From: DAOTTW01 sp034437615
Lineage (GTDB): Bacteria > Chloroflexota > Anaerolineae > Aggregatilineales > Phototrophicaceae
DNA length: 12,094 nucleotides
Assembly: GCA_034437615.1 (NCBI GenBank)
Contig: DAOTTW010000344.1
Span: 1 to 12,094 of the forward strand
Direction of reading: 5' to 3'
Positions 5,917 through 12,094 of this stretch are shown piece after piece; the first letter of the stretch is position 1; each line of letters starts with the position of its first letter. Position numbers and translations under genes: made by a program. The notes beneath the pieces were generated by a model that had not been told where the DNA came from, made no database searches, and saw only the letters and a program-made list of their open reading frames with translations.

Positions 5917-7575
5917 ATGCGAAAACGAGCCTTAATGTTTGGTTTGCTGTGGTTGGTGCTGGGCATCGTCGGTGCACAGGGCAATGTGCGCGTTGTCGTC
6001 GTCAACGAATTCCAGAATATCCGCACCATTCCGGCGATTGGTGCCCCTGTCATCGACACGGTTTCTGCTGGGTTTGAATTTACGCGGGTGACCGGGCGTA
6101 GCGCCGACAATGCCTGGCTACGAGTTGATTATCAGGGTAGCGAAGGCTGGGTAAGCACCGTGCCCCTGGTTGTGCTTGAAGGCCAGATCGAAGCGCTACC
6201 TGTGGCGGACCCACGCACGATCCCATATGGCGGTTTTGAAGCGCCGCGTGCTGGCCCATCAAGCGCCACCAGCAACGTCACCGGGCGCACCACCGCAGGC
6301 TTGCGCTTACGGGCTGGCCCCGGCACGGCTTACCCGACATTAGCCAGCATCCCGAATAACGAAGGCGTTGTCTTGACCGGGCGCACCTTCAGCGGCAACT
6401 GGTATCAGATCAACTACGAGGGCATTTTAGGCTGGTCAGCGGCGAATTTCGTGCAGATTATCGGCTTGCCGGGCATCGAAGCCTTACCGATAGATGGCGT
6501 TATCGCAGATGCCCCGCCTTCATCTGGCGATGTCGGGGATGATTTTGAGGCTGTCATCCGTGATATGCTGGAGCGCGTCATCATCGCACAGGATGCGCTG
6601 GCCCGCATCCGTGTAGAATGGACAGACGCCGCGCTTACAGGCCGTGCGCAATGCAGCGACCCGTACCCGCCGCGCCCAACCGAGATCACGATACCGTTGC
6701 CACTGCTGAGCGCCTTCAACAACCAATTACCAGATTTGCGCGACGATTTTAACGATGCGATGTTCAACGTGCGTCTGGCGATTGATCTCTTTATTCAGGT
6801 CTGTAACCAACCGGGCACGGGCAACCCCGTCGGCCAGGCGACCATCGAAGGCGCGTTGAACGCAGTGAATCTGGCTGAAGCACAATTTGCATCGTTACGG
6901 CCCCGGCTAGAGGCGCTGATCCCAGAGTTTAATCTGGGTGCCGATCAATGTTTGCTGACGTTCAACAATCAACGCGAAGTGCTGCCTGTGCTGCAAACAG
7001 GTGTGATCTACCTGGATGAATTCACGCCGCGCAAACGTGTGATCGGCTTCTGCCTCGATGTGGTGCAGGGCCAAAACTTGAGCTTCCAGGGTTTGCCGCT
7101 GCCAGGTAGCGATATTGAGTTCTTCTTCTCTATCAGCCCACTGGCGGACCCGACGAACTTCATCCTTTCGTCACGCGGCACGCTGAACGAGCGTGCAGTT
7201 ATCGGTCCAGTGATCTTCGAGACCAGCACACGCATCGTCGTCATCATCTCGGATTTACGAGAGGGTGGCACACCGCCATCCGGTGAATTTGCCTTCTACG
7301 TCGCCAATGTGATCGCTGGCACGACGACGCAGGTGATTACCTTTGATGATGCCACCGCGTCGGTTATCCTGACGACACAAACAGGCGGGGCCGTGCCACC
7401 CCCGGAGGGCGGCGGTGGCATACCGACGGACACCATTTGCCCTGACCTGAGCTTCACCTGTAACCAGTTTTTCACGTGCGACGAAGCGCAGGCGTGCTTC
7501 AACGCAGGCAACTTCACGCTAGATGCAGATGACGATGGCGTGCCGTGTGAGGCTACAGTGTGTCCAGCCAACTAA
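5917..7575 (+). CDS. Secreted protein with two SH3-like domains and a C-terminal Excalibur domain
   Basis: A 552-residue exported protein. Residues 1-22 are a signal peptide (MRKRALMFGLLWLVLGIVGA-QG). Two bacterial SH3-like domains follow: about 25-88, divergent, ending in W-V-S; and about 120-183, typical, with GLRLRAGPGTAYP, NWYQINYEG and LGWSAANFV. Each is followed by the linker IEALPV or IEALPI, so the pair looks like a duplicated unit. Residues 205-340 are mainly helical with several cysteines. Residues 343-490 are beta-rich and resemble pre-peptidase C-terminal-like domains in style (weak). A Pro/Gly linker (493-503) leads to an Excalibur domain at 508-549: CNQFFTCDEAQACFNAG and LDADDDGVPCEATVC, with an EF-hand-like Asp cluster that probably binds calcium. 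SH3-like domains usually bind cell-wall or surface polymers, so a role at the envelope is likely; no catalytic motif is seen. AGGGGAA six bases before the ATG is a strong ribosome site. The propeller gene overlaps its last 16 bases. Confidence 0.88.
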   Translation: MRKRALMFGLLWLVLGIVGAQGNVRVVVVNEFQNIRTIPAIGAPVIDTVSAGFEFTRVTGRSADNAWLRVDYQGSEGWVSTVPLVVLEGQIEALPVADPRTIPYGGFEAPRAGPSSATSNVTGRTTAGLRLRAGPGTAYPTLASIPNNEGVVLTGRTFSGNWYQINYEGILGWSAANFVQIIGLPGIEALPIDGVIADAPPSSGDVGDDFEAVIRDMLERVIIAQDALARIRVEWTDAALTGRAQCSDPYPPRPTEITIPLPLLSAFNNQLPDLRDDFNDAMFNVRLAIDLFIQVCNQPGTGNPVGQATIEGALNAVNLAEAQFASLRPRLEALIPEFNLGADQCLLTFNNQREVLPVLQTGVIYLDEFTPRKRVIGFCLDVVQGQNLSFQGLPLPGSDIEFFFSISPLADPTNFILSSRGTLNERAVIGPVIFETSTRIVVIISDLREGGTPPSGEFAFYVANVIAGTTTQVITFDDATASVILTTQTGGAVPPPEGGGGIPTDTICPDLSFTCNQFFTCDEAQACFNAGNFTLDADDDGVPCEATVCPAN

Positions 7576-8702
7576 ACCGCATCCCATTGCTGTTGCTATG
7601 GGCCTGCCTGCTGGCGTTGCTGCCGGGGCAGGCCCAAACACAGGCCCCCCCGACGCTTGCGGATTACTGGGACGGGCGTGCCGAGTGGGTGGTTGATGTG
7701 TATGACGTTGGGTTGCCCATCGGGGAAAGCGATACGTTGCTGCTGCCAGATGGCGCGTATTGGTCCTACCTGCACGCCAGCCATCAATCCGCAGGCATCC
7801 TCGACCAATGCGGCCAACCCGTCGAGTTTCCGGGGTGCCTCACACGCTGGGAAAGCACAGACGGCGGCGCTACGTTCAGCTTGCCTGCGCCCGTCTGCCT
7901 GATGCCCTGCGAAAGCTGCCCCTGCGACGACCAGCGCGACCACATCACCGCGCAGCAATACCCACGTGTACTACGCACGCCAGAGCGCTATTACATGGCC
8001 TACGAATGGCACGCACAGACCATCCTGCGCACCTCTGAAGATGGCCTCAACTGGTCTGATTGGGTGTATCTGACGATACCGGGTGGCACGTGGCCAACGG
8101 AGCATCATCCATGTAGGCCAACGGAGGCTATCGGCCCACATCCACACATACGCGGCCAAGCCGACGCTTGTCTGATTGGTGGCCCACCAGGGCTATACGT
8201 TGAGGGCGATATGTTGTACGTCTTTGTGATGTCAGGGTCGGCACCGTCGCATATGCGCTGCTACAAGGGCAATCGGCATGGTCCGCTGAATGCGTTGCAG
8301 GTGTGCGATACAGACCCGTTATTTACCGGAGCACAGACCTACGGCCCGCTAGACCTGTTAGAAGCCGATGCAAACGCCTACTTTGATTTTCGCTACATCA
8401 GTTCAGCCGATGTGCTCAAGGTGGGCGAGCGCTACTACATGGCCTATGAGGGCATTCGCGGGCCGGATGTGCTGGAACGCGGCATGGATACGCAGTTTGG
8501 GCTAGGGTTTGCGCGTACTGTTGGCGATCAAATTGACGGCGAGTGGGAATTGCACCCCGGCAATCCGGCGATTATGGATATGGGCTTCAACTGGGGCATC
8601 GGCCACGCCGATTTACTGCTGGTAGATGGCGTGACCATGATGTATAGCGCGACATCGCAGGACACACGCGGGCGCTATCGTCTGCAATGGATAGACAATT
8701 AG
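7560..8702 (+). CDS. Secreted beta-propeller protein, possible glycosidase or sialidase-like
   Basis: A 380-residue exported protein. Residues 1-28 form a signal peptide (LLLLWACLLALLPGQAQTQA). The rest is rich in beta strands and aromatic residues in the manner of five- or six-bladed propellers of the GH43/GH32 and sialidase groups. Two Asp-box-like motifs are visible, S-T-D-G-G-A-T-F at 99-106 and S-E-D-G-L-N-W at 159-165, and the blade strand RYYMAYE occurs twice (143-149 and 291-297). A cysteine-rich loop with four Cys lies at 113-122 (CLMPCESCPC), and about ten Cys in the mature chain suggest disulfides outside the cell. Catalytic residues cannot be assigned, so enzymatic activity is unproven. 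The start is GTG at 7560, inside the 3' end of the SH3/Excalibur gene in another frame, with GAGG seven bases upstream; the 16-base overlap implies coupled translation. An 8-residue duplication (PTEHHPCR then PTEA) arises from a 24-base repeat near 8092-8126. Confidence 0.75.
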   Translation: MSSQLNRIPLLLLWACLLALLPGQAQTQAPPTLADYWDGRAEWVVDVYDVGLPIGESDTLLLPDGAYWSYLHASHQSAGILDQCGQPVEFPGCLTRWESTDGGATFSLPAPVCLMPCESCPCDDQRDHITAQQYPRVLRTPERYYMAYEWHAQTILRTSEDGLNWSDWVYLTIPGGTWPTEHHPCRPTEAIGPHPHIRGQADACLIGGPPGLYVEGDMLYVFVMSGSAPSHMRCYKGNRHGPLNALQVCDTDPLFTGAQTYGPLDLLEADANAYFDFRYISSADVLKVGERYYMAYEGIRGPDVLERGMDTQFGLGFARTVGDQIDGEWELHPGNPAIMDMGFNWGIGHADLLLVDGVTMMYSATSQDTRGRYRLQWIDN

Positions 8703-8704
8703 CG

Positions 8705-8772
8705 GGTCAGCAGTAACTACTCAGGCAGGCATATTTTGCCCGCAAATTGGCCCTCACCCCCTCAATCCCCCT
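8705..8772 (+). repeat. Direct repeat, copy 1
   Basis: A 68-base sequence just after the propeller gene that recurs almost unchanged at 8906-8972. Shared landmarks are GGTCAG, TAACTACTCA, GCAGGCATATTTTGCCC, AATTGGCCCTCACCCC and CTCAATCCCCCT. The copies differ at only a few positions and by one base of length (CAG versus TG after GGTCAG). It begins three bases after the stop codon, and neither strand holds a plausible gene. Confidence 0.9.
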
Positions 8773-8814
8773 TTACAGGTGTAGGTATTTGGTTTTTCGT
8801 TGTTCCTGTGTGGC

Positions 8815-8838
8815 GGACGTGCCATTGCACGTCCCTAC
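8815..8838 (-). repeat. REP-like palindrome A (REPIN-like pair, left unit)
   Basis: Read on the minus strand, this 24-base unit starts with GTAGGGAC, continues GTGC-AATG-GCAC and ends GTCC. The last 20 bases form a perfect 8-bp stem (GGACGTGC paired with GCACGTCC) with a four-base loop. A near-repeat of the same framework lies head to head at 8855-8878 with a changed but still perfectly paired stem. It could also help terminate transcription from the propeller gene, but no T-run follows on the plus strand. Confidence 0.8.
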
Positions 8839-8854
8839 ACAACCGCTGTGAGCC

Positions 8855-8878
8855 GTAGGGACACCCAATGGGGTGTCC
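8855..8878 (+). repeat. REP-like palindrome B (REPIN-like pair, right unit)
   Basis: This 24-base unit has the framework of palindrome A in the opposite orientation: GTAGGGAC, then ACCC-AATG-GGGT, then GTCC. The outer stem GGAC/GTCC and the loop AATG are the same, while the inner stem is ACCC/GGGT instead of GTGC/GCAC. It is followed within three bases by a further hairpin (8881-8896). Confidence 0.8.
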
Positions 8879-8880
8879 GG

Positions 8881-8896
8881 GGCGGCGTCAGCCGCC
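8881..8896. repeat. Short perfect hairpin GGCGGC/GCCGCC
   Basis: A 6-bp GC-only stem with a GTCA loop directly after palindrome B. No T-run follows (ATAAAATAC on the plus strand), so it is not a classic terminator; it appears to belong to the repeat cluster. Confidence 0.6.
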
Positions 8897-8905
8897 ATAA
8901 AATAC

Positions 8906-8972
8906 GGTCAGTGTAACTACTCAAGCAGGCATATTTTGCCCACGAATTGGCCCTCACCCCCTCAATCCCCCT
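8906..8972 (+). repeat. Direct repeat, copy 2
   Basis: The second copy of the 8705-8772 repeat; the shared GTAACTACTCA cores lie exactly 200 bases apart. This copy runs straight into the left arm of the inverted-repeat element (CTCTCCC after CTCAATCCCC), whereas copy 1 diverges at that point. That suggests copy 1 is a truncated version of the element's left end. Confidence 0.9.
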
Positions 8973-9087
8973 CTCCCGACCGCCGCTACGCAGCTAGGAG
9001 ATGGGGAAGCAGGCTGCTAGAAGCCCCTCTCCATCTGTGTCTGGGAGAGTTTGGGAGAGGGGTTTGGGGTGAGGGCTGAGTAGTTAC
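8913..9087. mobile_element. MITE-like non-autonomous element with terminal inverted repeats
   Basis: GTAACTACTCA (8913-8923) is the exact reverse complement of TGAGTAGTTAC (9077-9087), giving 11-bp perfect terminal inverted repeats around a 175-base core without any gene. Inside, GGCCCTCACCCC...CCCCTCTCCC (8949-8977) pairs imperfectly with TGGGAGAGGGG...GGGGTGAGGGC (9052-9075), and a further inner pair (CTCTCCCGAC with GTCTGGGAGAG) extends the hairpin. Palindromes of this CCCTCACCCC type are scattered in many genomes of Chloroflexota and other phyla (from memory). No transposase and no clear target-site duplication are visible. Confidence 0.6.
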
Positions 9088-9240
9088 CGTTAACCCTGGA
9101 ATTATGCTTCGTTTTGAAAGGTTTTTCAATGCGTCGGGTTAAATAAATGTAACCGTCCACCGCGTCCCGTTGTTATGGCGGCTGCCGCTACAGGTTAATG
9201 TTTTGTATGTGAATTAGGGACGCTGCGAGAAATCCACACA
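9088..9240. other. Non-coding remainder of the intergenic gap
   Basis: This stretch contains no plausible gene. A perfect 7-bp inverted repeat TTAACCC (9090-9096) and GGGTTAA (9136-9142) encloses an AT-rich segment, but it lacks the form of an intrinsic terminator. The glycosyltransferase gene enters from the right and ends at 9241 without an obvious terminator. Confidence 0.5.
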
Positions 9241-11199
9241 TTACAAGGGTTTTGCCGGGCCGCTGCCTGCTGCATCCGCCGAGACTGTCGCCCACACCAG
9301 ATAATCGCCCCACAACAGCCCTGCATCGCCCTCCAGCAGGGGCAAGCGCTGTACCGTCTCACGCGCATAGATGGCGACACGCAGATGATACTCACCCGCC
9401 TGTGCTGGCAGGTCGTCACGGATGCAGAGTTCGGGCGTAAACGTCGTACCGGCTGCCAGCGCTGGAATCGGTGTATCGGATTGGTGTAGCACATCGGCAT
9501 AGCCTTGCGTCAGGTACAAGCCGACACTGTAGCCCGCAGGCACAGCCTGCGATGCCCGAAGCGGCACGCGCAGGCACGCCCCCGGCGCAACGCTGATGAC
9601 AGGATTATCCGCAGGCGTGACCGTGAACAGGTCCGCAAAGCGCAGGCGCAAACCCTCATCTGCTGCGCGGTCAAACTGATAGAACAGCATCCCCCGCACA
9701 CTATCACGGTAGCTTACCCCGCGCTCTTGCGTGCTAGATAGCGCCCGCAGCGCATCCCATGCCGCCGGGTCGCTGGCTGTAACGAAGGCCCACACTCGCG
9801 GCACATCAGCCAGATTATCAGCCACAGCGCGAACCTCAGCAGGTGTGAAGCGCCGCCAACCCACATCAATGCTGATACCATCCGTCAGCTTATATTGGCG
9901 GTCGTAATAGGCGACGGGGCTGTGCTCTGTGAAGATCGTGATGGCCGGGTCGATGGCGTCACGGGTTTGGGCGGCCTGCTGTACGGCGTCACCCCAACGC
10001 GGTTTGGCTGGCCAGTAGATCGTATATGTGCCGAACTGCGAGAGCACCAGCATAATCAGCCCGGTGGCCACGACGATGTTATAGGGCGTCAGCCAACGGA
10101 TGTGGATGTCGATGTCATCCGGTAGCGCTAGGCGCAGCAATTCATCAGCACGAGCACCGAGCGAATGCAGCGCCCCGGCCAACAACAGCATCATCGCAGG
10201 CAGGACGATAAGCAGATAGCGCACCTGATAAATCGGCTGTACCACGTTGATAAGCAGCAAGATGCCAGGCGGCAGCAGCAACCACAGCAGCAGTAAGCTC
10301 GTCGGCATCGGGTGCGCCCACTCACGCCGTGCGATAATCAGGCCGCTCAGCAGCAGCAACGTCATAAACCAGGGAATGCCGGACGTGAGCACAAGCAGCA
10401 GCGAATATACGGTGTTCAGGTTGGTGGCGATGGCGTCGGCGTTATAGGGGTTGCTCTGAATTTGGCTGATGAGCGTGGGCACCCAGGGCAAAAACAGCCC
10501 GCTACTAATCAGCGAAGGCCACGCCAAGCGCCACACACGCCCCGGCAACGGCGGATCGTCAGTGGCGCGGATGGCCAGATTATGCAGCAGCAGCACGCCA
10601 ATCAGCAACGCGCCGAGGTAATGCGTGTAGATCATCAGCGCCCACGAGACGCCAAGCAAAGCGCCACGCCAGACTGTCCTTCGTTGTCGCCAATGCAGGT
10701 AAGCCAAGACGCTGACTGTGCTCAAGGCCAACAGCAGGCTGTACATACGCGCTTCACGGGCGTAATACACGAAAAAGCCTGTGCTCAGCAGCAGCGACAG
10801 CCCCATCAGGCCCGCACGCGGCCAGAATAAGCGCCTGCCTATGGTAAAGGTCGCCGCAAGTGCCAGCATTCCGGCGAATAACGACGGCAAGCGCAAGGCC
10901 AAGACGCTTTCGCCAAACGCGAACGTCCAGCCATCCAGCAGTAGATAATACAGTGGTGGGTGCACGTCATCGTTGCGCACGCGCTGAAACACACGCAGCA
11001 GGCCATCACGCGCATGACGCAGGGCGTCACGCAGGCCATCCGGCGTAGGCGGGTCGTCATGTACCAGCCACGCTGACCAGGCTTCATCCAGCCACAGGCT
11101 TTCGCTTTGTAGGCCGCTTAGCGCAAAGGCGAAGCCAAACAGCAGTAACCCTGTAGCTATGAAAATCGTCAGAGAACGTACCGTCCGTAAGGGCTGCAT
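9241..11199 (-). CDS. GT-C family membrane glycosyltransferase (PMT_2/ArnT-like)
   Basis: A 652-residue polytopic membrane protein that would transfer a sugar from a polyprenyl-phosphate carrier to an acceptor outside the membrane. After the first membrane helix (about 9-30) comes the acidic loop motif SLWLDEAWS (34-42) with the Asp38-Glu39 pair expected of GT-C enzymes. It is followed by DDVHPPLYYLLL (77-88) and YYAREARMYSLLLAL (145-159), both diagnostic for the dolichyl/undecaprenyl-mannose transferase-like group. About ten to twelve hydrophobic helices reach to roughly residue 390, and the last 260 residues form a soluble, probably extracytoplasmic beta-rich domain of unknown role. The acceptor and sugar cannot be read from the sequence. 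The ATG follows directly after the TAA of the upstream gene (no gap), so translation is likely coupled to that gene, and both are read from one promoter. Confidence 0.88.
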   Translation of the reverse strand: MQPLRTVRSLTIFIATGLLLFGFAFALSGLQSESLWLDEAWSAWLVHDDPPTPDGLRDALRHARDGLLRVFQRVRNDDVHPPLYYLLLDGWTFAFGESVLALRLPSLFAGMLALAATFTIGRRLFWPRAGLMGLSLLLSTGFFVYYAREARMYSLLLALSTVSVLAYLHWRQRRTVWRGALLGVSWALMIYTHYLGALLIGVLLLHNLAIRATDDPPLPGRVWRLAWPSLISSGLFLPWVPTLISQIQSNPYNADAIATNLNTVYSLLLVLTSGIPWFMTLLLLSGLIIARREWAHPMPTSLLLLWLLLPPGILLLINVVQPIYQVRYLLIVLPAMMLLLAGALHSLGARADELLRLALPDDIDIHIRWLTPYNIVVATGLIMLVLSQFGTYTIYWPAKPRWGDAVQQAAQTRDAIDPAITIFTEHSPVAYYDRQYKLTDGISIDVGWRRFTPAEVRAVADNLADVPRVWAFVTASDPAAWDALRALSSTQERGVSYRDSVRGMLFYQFDRAADEGLRLRFADLFTVTPADNPVISVAPGACLRVPLRASQAVPAGYSVGLYLTQGYADVLHQSDTPIPALAAGTTFTPELCIRDDLPAQAGEYHLRVAIYARETVQRLPLLEGDAGLLWGDYLVWATVSADAAGSGPAKPL

Positions 11200-11832
11200 T
11201 TAGGCTTTCTTGGCGTCATCCGGGCTAGGTGGCTTGTTGTACAACCACCAGAATTCGTCCTTCGGGTAAGCAGGCTGCAAGATGTCATCCCACAGGAACG
11301 GGTGCGGCTTCACCAAACCGCGCAGTTGCGCATCCGTGCCGCGCAATTTTTCAGCCAGGGTCGGGCCGTCTTGGTCGTCGTCAGCGCTATCGGCCTGTAC
11401 GTTAAGTTCGTCCATCAGCCGCAGCACCTCCTGCACAACGGTACGGCGCAGTACCTCCGGTGCATATACACTGGCACACAGGCGCGTGCTTTCTGCACAT
11501 TCACGGAAGAACGTCCGCATCGCATCCAGGCGCGAATGCACCTCATGCTTGAGCTTTTCCTCGTAGTGCACGCGCCATTCACGCTGCACGCTTTCATGCT
11601 TGCGCATGGCGTGGCTCAGCGTTTCGTGCTGTTTGGCGTTCAGGTGTGTGCGCAGCGTATCCAGGCGGCGCAGACGTGTGGCCAACGCGCCGATGGTCAG
11701 GCTAGGCATATTGGCGAAGATGCCGCCGCTGGCGTTGCCGTATAGCTGGCTGCCGCGCACGTATTCTTCCAGTGCATCAGCCATTGACTCGGCTTCTTTC
11801 AGGTCGCGTTCGATCTGATATTTTGCGGACAT
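11200..11832 (-). CDS. Uncharacterised helical, charged protein preceding the glycosyltransferase
   Basis: I do not recognise this 210-residue protein. It has no signal peptide and no membrane helix and is strongly helical and charged. Residues about 1-27 and 50-125 (RLRRLDTLRTHLNAKQHETL..., EREWRVHYEEKLKHEVHS-like stretch) have the heptad-like character of a coiled coil. A helical segment follows (APEVLRRTVVQEVLRLMDELN), then an acidic linker (ADSADDDQDG). The C-terminal region is rich in aromatic and Pro residues (KPHPFLWDDILQPAYP, DEFWWLYNKPPSPD) and looks like a conserved binding patch. The ATG at 11832 has GAGG nine bases upstream, a better start than the GTG at 11847 in the same frame. 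The stop abuts the ATG of the glycosyltransferase, suggesting related work, perhaps as a cytosolic partner, but that is only inference. Confidence 0.75.
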   Translation of the reverse strand: MSAKYQIERDLKEAESMADALEEYVRGSQLYGNASGGIFANMPSLTIGALATRLRRLDTLRTHLNAKQHETLSHAMRKHESVQREWRVHYEEKLKHEVHSRLDAMRTFFRECAESTRLCASVYAPEVLRRTVVQEVLRLMDELNVQADSADDDQDGPTLAEKLRGTDAQLRGLVKPHPFLWDDILQPAYPKDEFWWLYNKPPSPDDAKKA

Positions 11833-11877
11833 ACAGATGATCCTCACATTTTAAAATCATCGCTTGCGTTCGTCCTG

Positions 11878-11886
11878 ATTTTAGCA
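11878..11886 (-). promoter_or_regulatory. Extended -10 promoter for the helical protein-glycosyltransferase operon
   Basis: On the minus strand TGC followed by TAAAAT, about 46 bases before the ATG at 11832. The GTGCTA-start of the motif matches the extended -10 elements at 1442-1434 and 4659-4667. The -35 position would fall in the T-run of the neighbouring terminator (TTTTTG) and is poor. Confidence 0.45.
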
Positions 11887-11901
11887 CGCCGCGCTAGATA
11901 C

Positions 11902-11930
11902 AAAAACGCCGCTACGGTGTCGTAGCGGCG
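11902..11930 (-). terminator. Perfect hairpin with minus-strand T-run
   Basis: CGCCGCTACG (11907-11916) pairs perfectly with CGTAGCGGCG (11921-11930) around a four-base loop. On the minus strand the stem is followed by TTTTTG (11906-11901), a classic intrinsic terminator for leftward transcription arriving from beyond the right edge. It insulates the operon promoter at 11878-11886. On the plus strand the T-run is poor (TGTCGTTT). Confidence 0.8.
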
Positions 11931-11998
11931 TGTCGTTTAGCGACGGGGAGGACAGGAACTTAACCGAACACCCCATATCCCCGAAGTTGTTGATTGAC

Positions 11999-12094
11999 AT
12001 GATGGACAGCGGTGATGGCACACATCAACGCCGTTTGTCGGAATTACGCGGACTGGGAAAAGAAATCTGGCAAGGAATTGATGCTCAGGAATAT
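11999..12094 (+). CDS. Fragment resembling the C-terminal part of a type II antitoxin (partial, tentative)
   Basis: An open frame runs off the right edge; from ATG at 11999 it encodes 32 residues including RRLSELRGLGKEIWQGIDAQ followed by EY. The stretch L-R-G-L-G-K-E-I-W-x-G-I-D-A-x-E-Y resembles, from memory, the tail of small antitoxins encoded just before PIN-domain toxins in many bacteria. The N-terminal part is unclear: the frame is open back past 11930 (GTG there), no ribosome site fits 11999, and a Shine-Dalgarno-like GGGGAGGA at 11945-11952 has no start codon at the right distance. The gene may begin upstream with an unusual start, or may have lost its N-terminal part. A competing minus-strand open frame ends at 11937, just before the hairpin, but its residues look unlike a protein. 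Confidence 0.35.
   Translation, partial: MMDSGDGTHQRRLSELRGLGKEIWQGIDAQEY

Noticed and set aside
8705..8972. Repeats as a CRISPR array
   Set aside because: Only two copies of a 67-68 bp unit with a 133-bp interval, plus inverted copies, and no cas genes; they look like mobile palindromic repeats.
8873..9079. 68-codon plus-strand open frame inside the repeat region
   Set aside because: It spans the hairpin repeats, has no ribosome site and no protein-like pattern.
9090..9142. TTAACCC/GGGTTAA inverted repeat as a terminator or operator
   Set aside because: Only seven base pairs over a loop of 39 bases without a T-run; too weak to call a function.
10312..10830. 172-codon plus-strand open frame
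   Set aside because: It is antisense to the membrane-spanning part of the glycosyltransferase; Gln/Arg-rich translation is the expected complement of hydrophobic codons.

Overview
The window looks like a chromosomal segment of a moderately GC-rich bacterium, most likely a member of the Chloroflexota (Anaerolineae-like). This is inferred from the mix of TPR and HEAT scaffold proteins, a secreted protein with SH3-like domains and an Excalibur domain, a GT-C glycosyltransferase with a large outer domain, and palindromic 'CCCTCACCCC...' repeats. No single marker proves the placement. There is no phage, plasmid, CRISPR or secondary-metabolite signature, and most of the window is ordinary housekeeping and cell-envelope DNA.

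Layout. At the left edge, on the minus strand, a CDP-alcohol phosphatidyltransferase (785-1390) is followed by lgt (1-762, cut by the window edge); together they form a phospholipid/lipoprotein operon. Its promoter interleaves with the promoter of a plus-strand tRNA-Pro(CGG) gene (1493-1567), which ends in a strong intrinsic terminator (1577-1626). A cytosolic TPR-repeat protein follows on the plus strand (1744-2940). It converges on a minus-strand pair: a class IV PLP aminotransferase (3683-4522) and a short Wzz-like polysaccharide copolymerase (2953-3627).

A divergent intergenic region (4523-4713) leads rightward into a HEAT-repeat protein with a long disordered acidic tail (4714-5838). A second TACAAT-type promoter then drives a secreted protein with two SH3-like domains and a C-terminal Excalibur domain (5917-7575). 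A secreted beta-propeller protein overlaps its 3' end by 16 bases (7560-8702), so the two are probably translationally coupled.

The 538-base gap 8703-9240 has no gene. It holds a compound repeat region: a 67-68 bp direct repeat in two copies about 200 bp apart, a head-to-head pair of 24-nt REP-like palindromes whose stems differ by compensatory changes (a REPIN-like arrangement) between them, and a 175 bp MITE-like element with 11-bp perfect terminal inverted repeats. To its right, on the minus strand, an uncharacterised helical protein (11200-11832) and a GT-C membrane glycosyltransferase (9241-11199) are joined stop-to-start. At the right edge a perfect hairpin terminator precedes a fragment that resembles the C-terminal part of a type II antitoxin.

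Functional theme. Several loci serve the cell envelope: lipid head-group transfer, lipoprotein lipidation, polysaccharide chain-length control, lipid-linked sugar transfer, and secreted binding or hydrolytic proteins. I did not find a convincing new defence or biosynthetic system. The least explained items are the repeat region, the uncharacterised partner of the glycosyltransferase, and the SH3/Excalibur-propeller gene pair.
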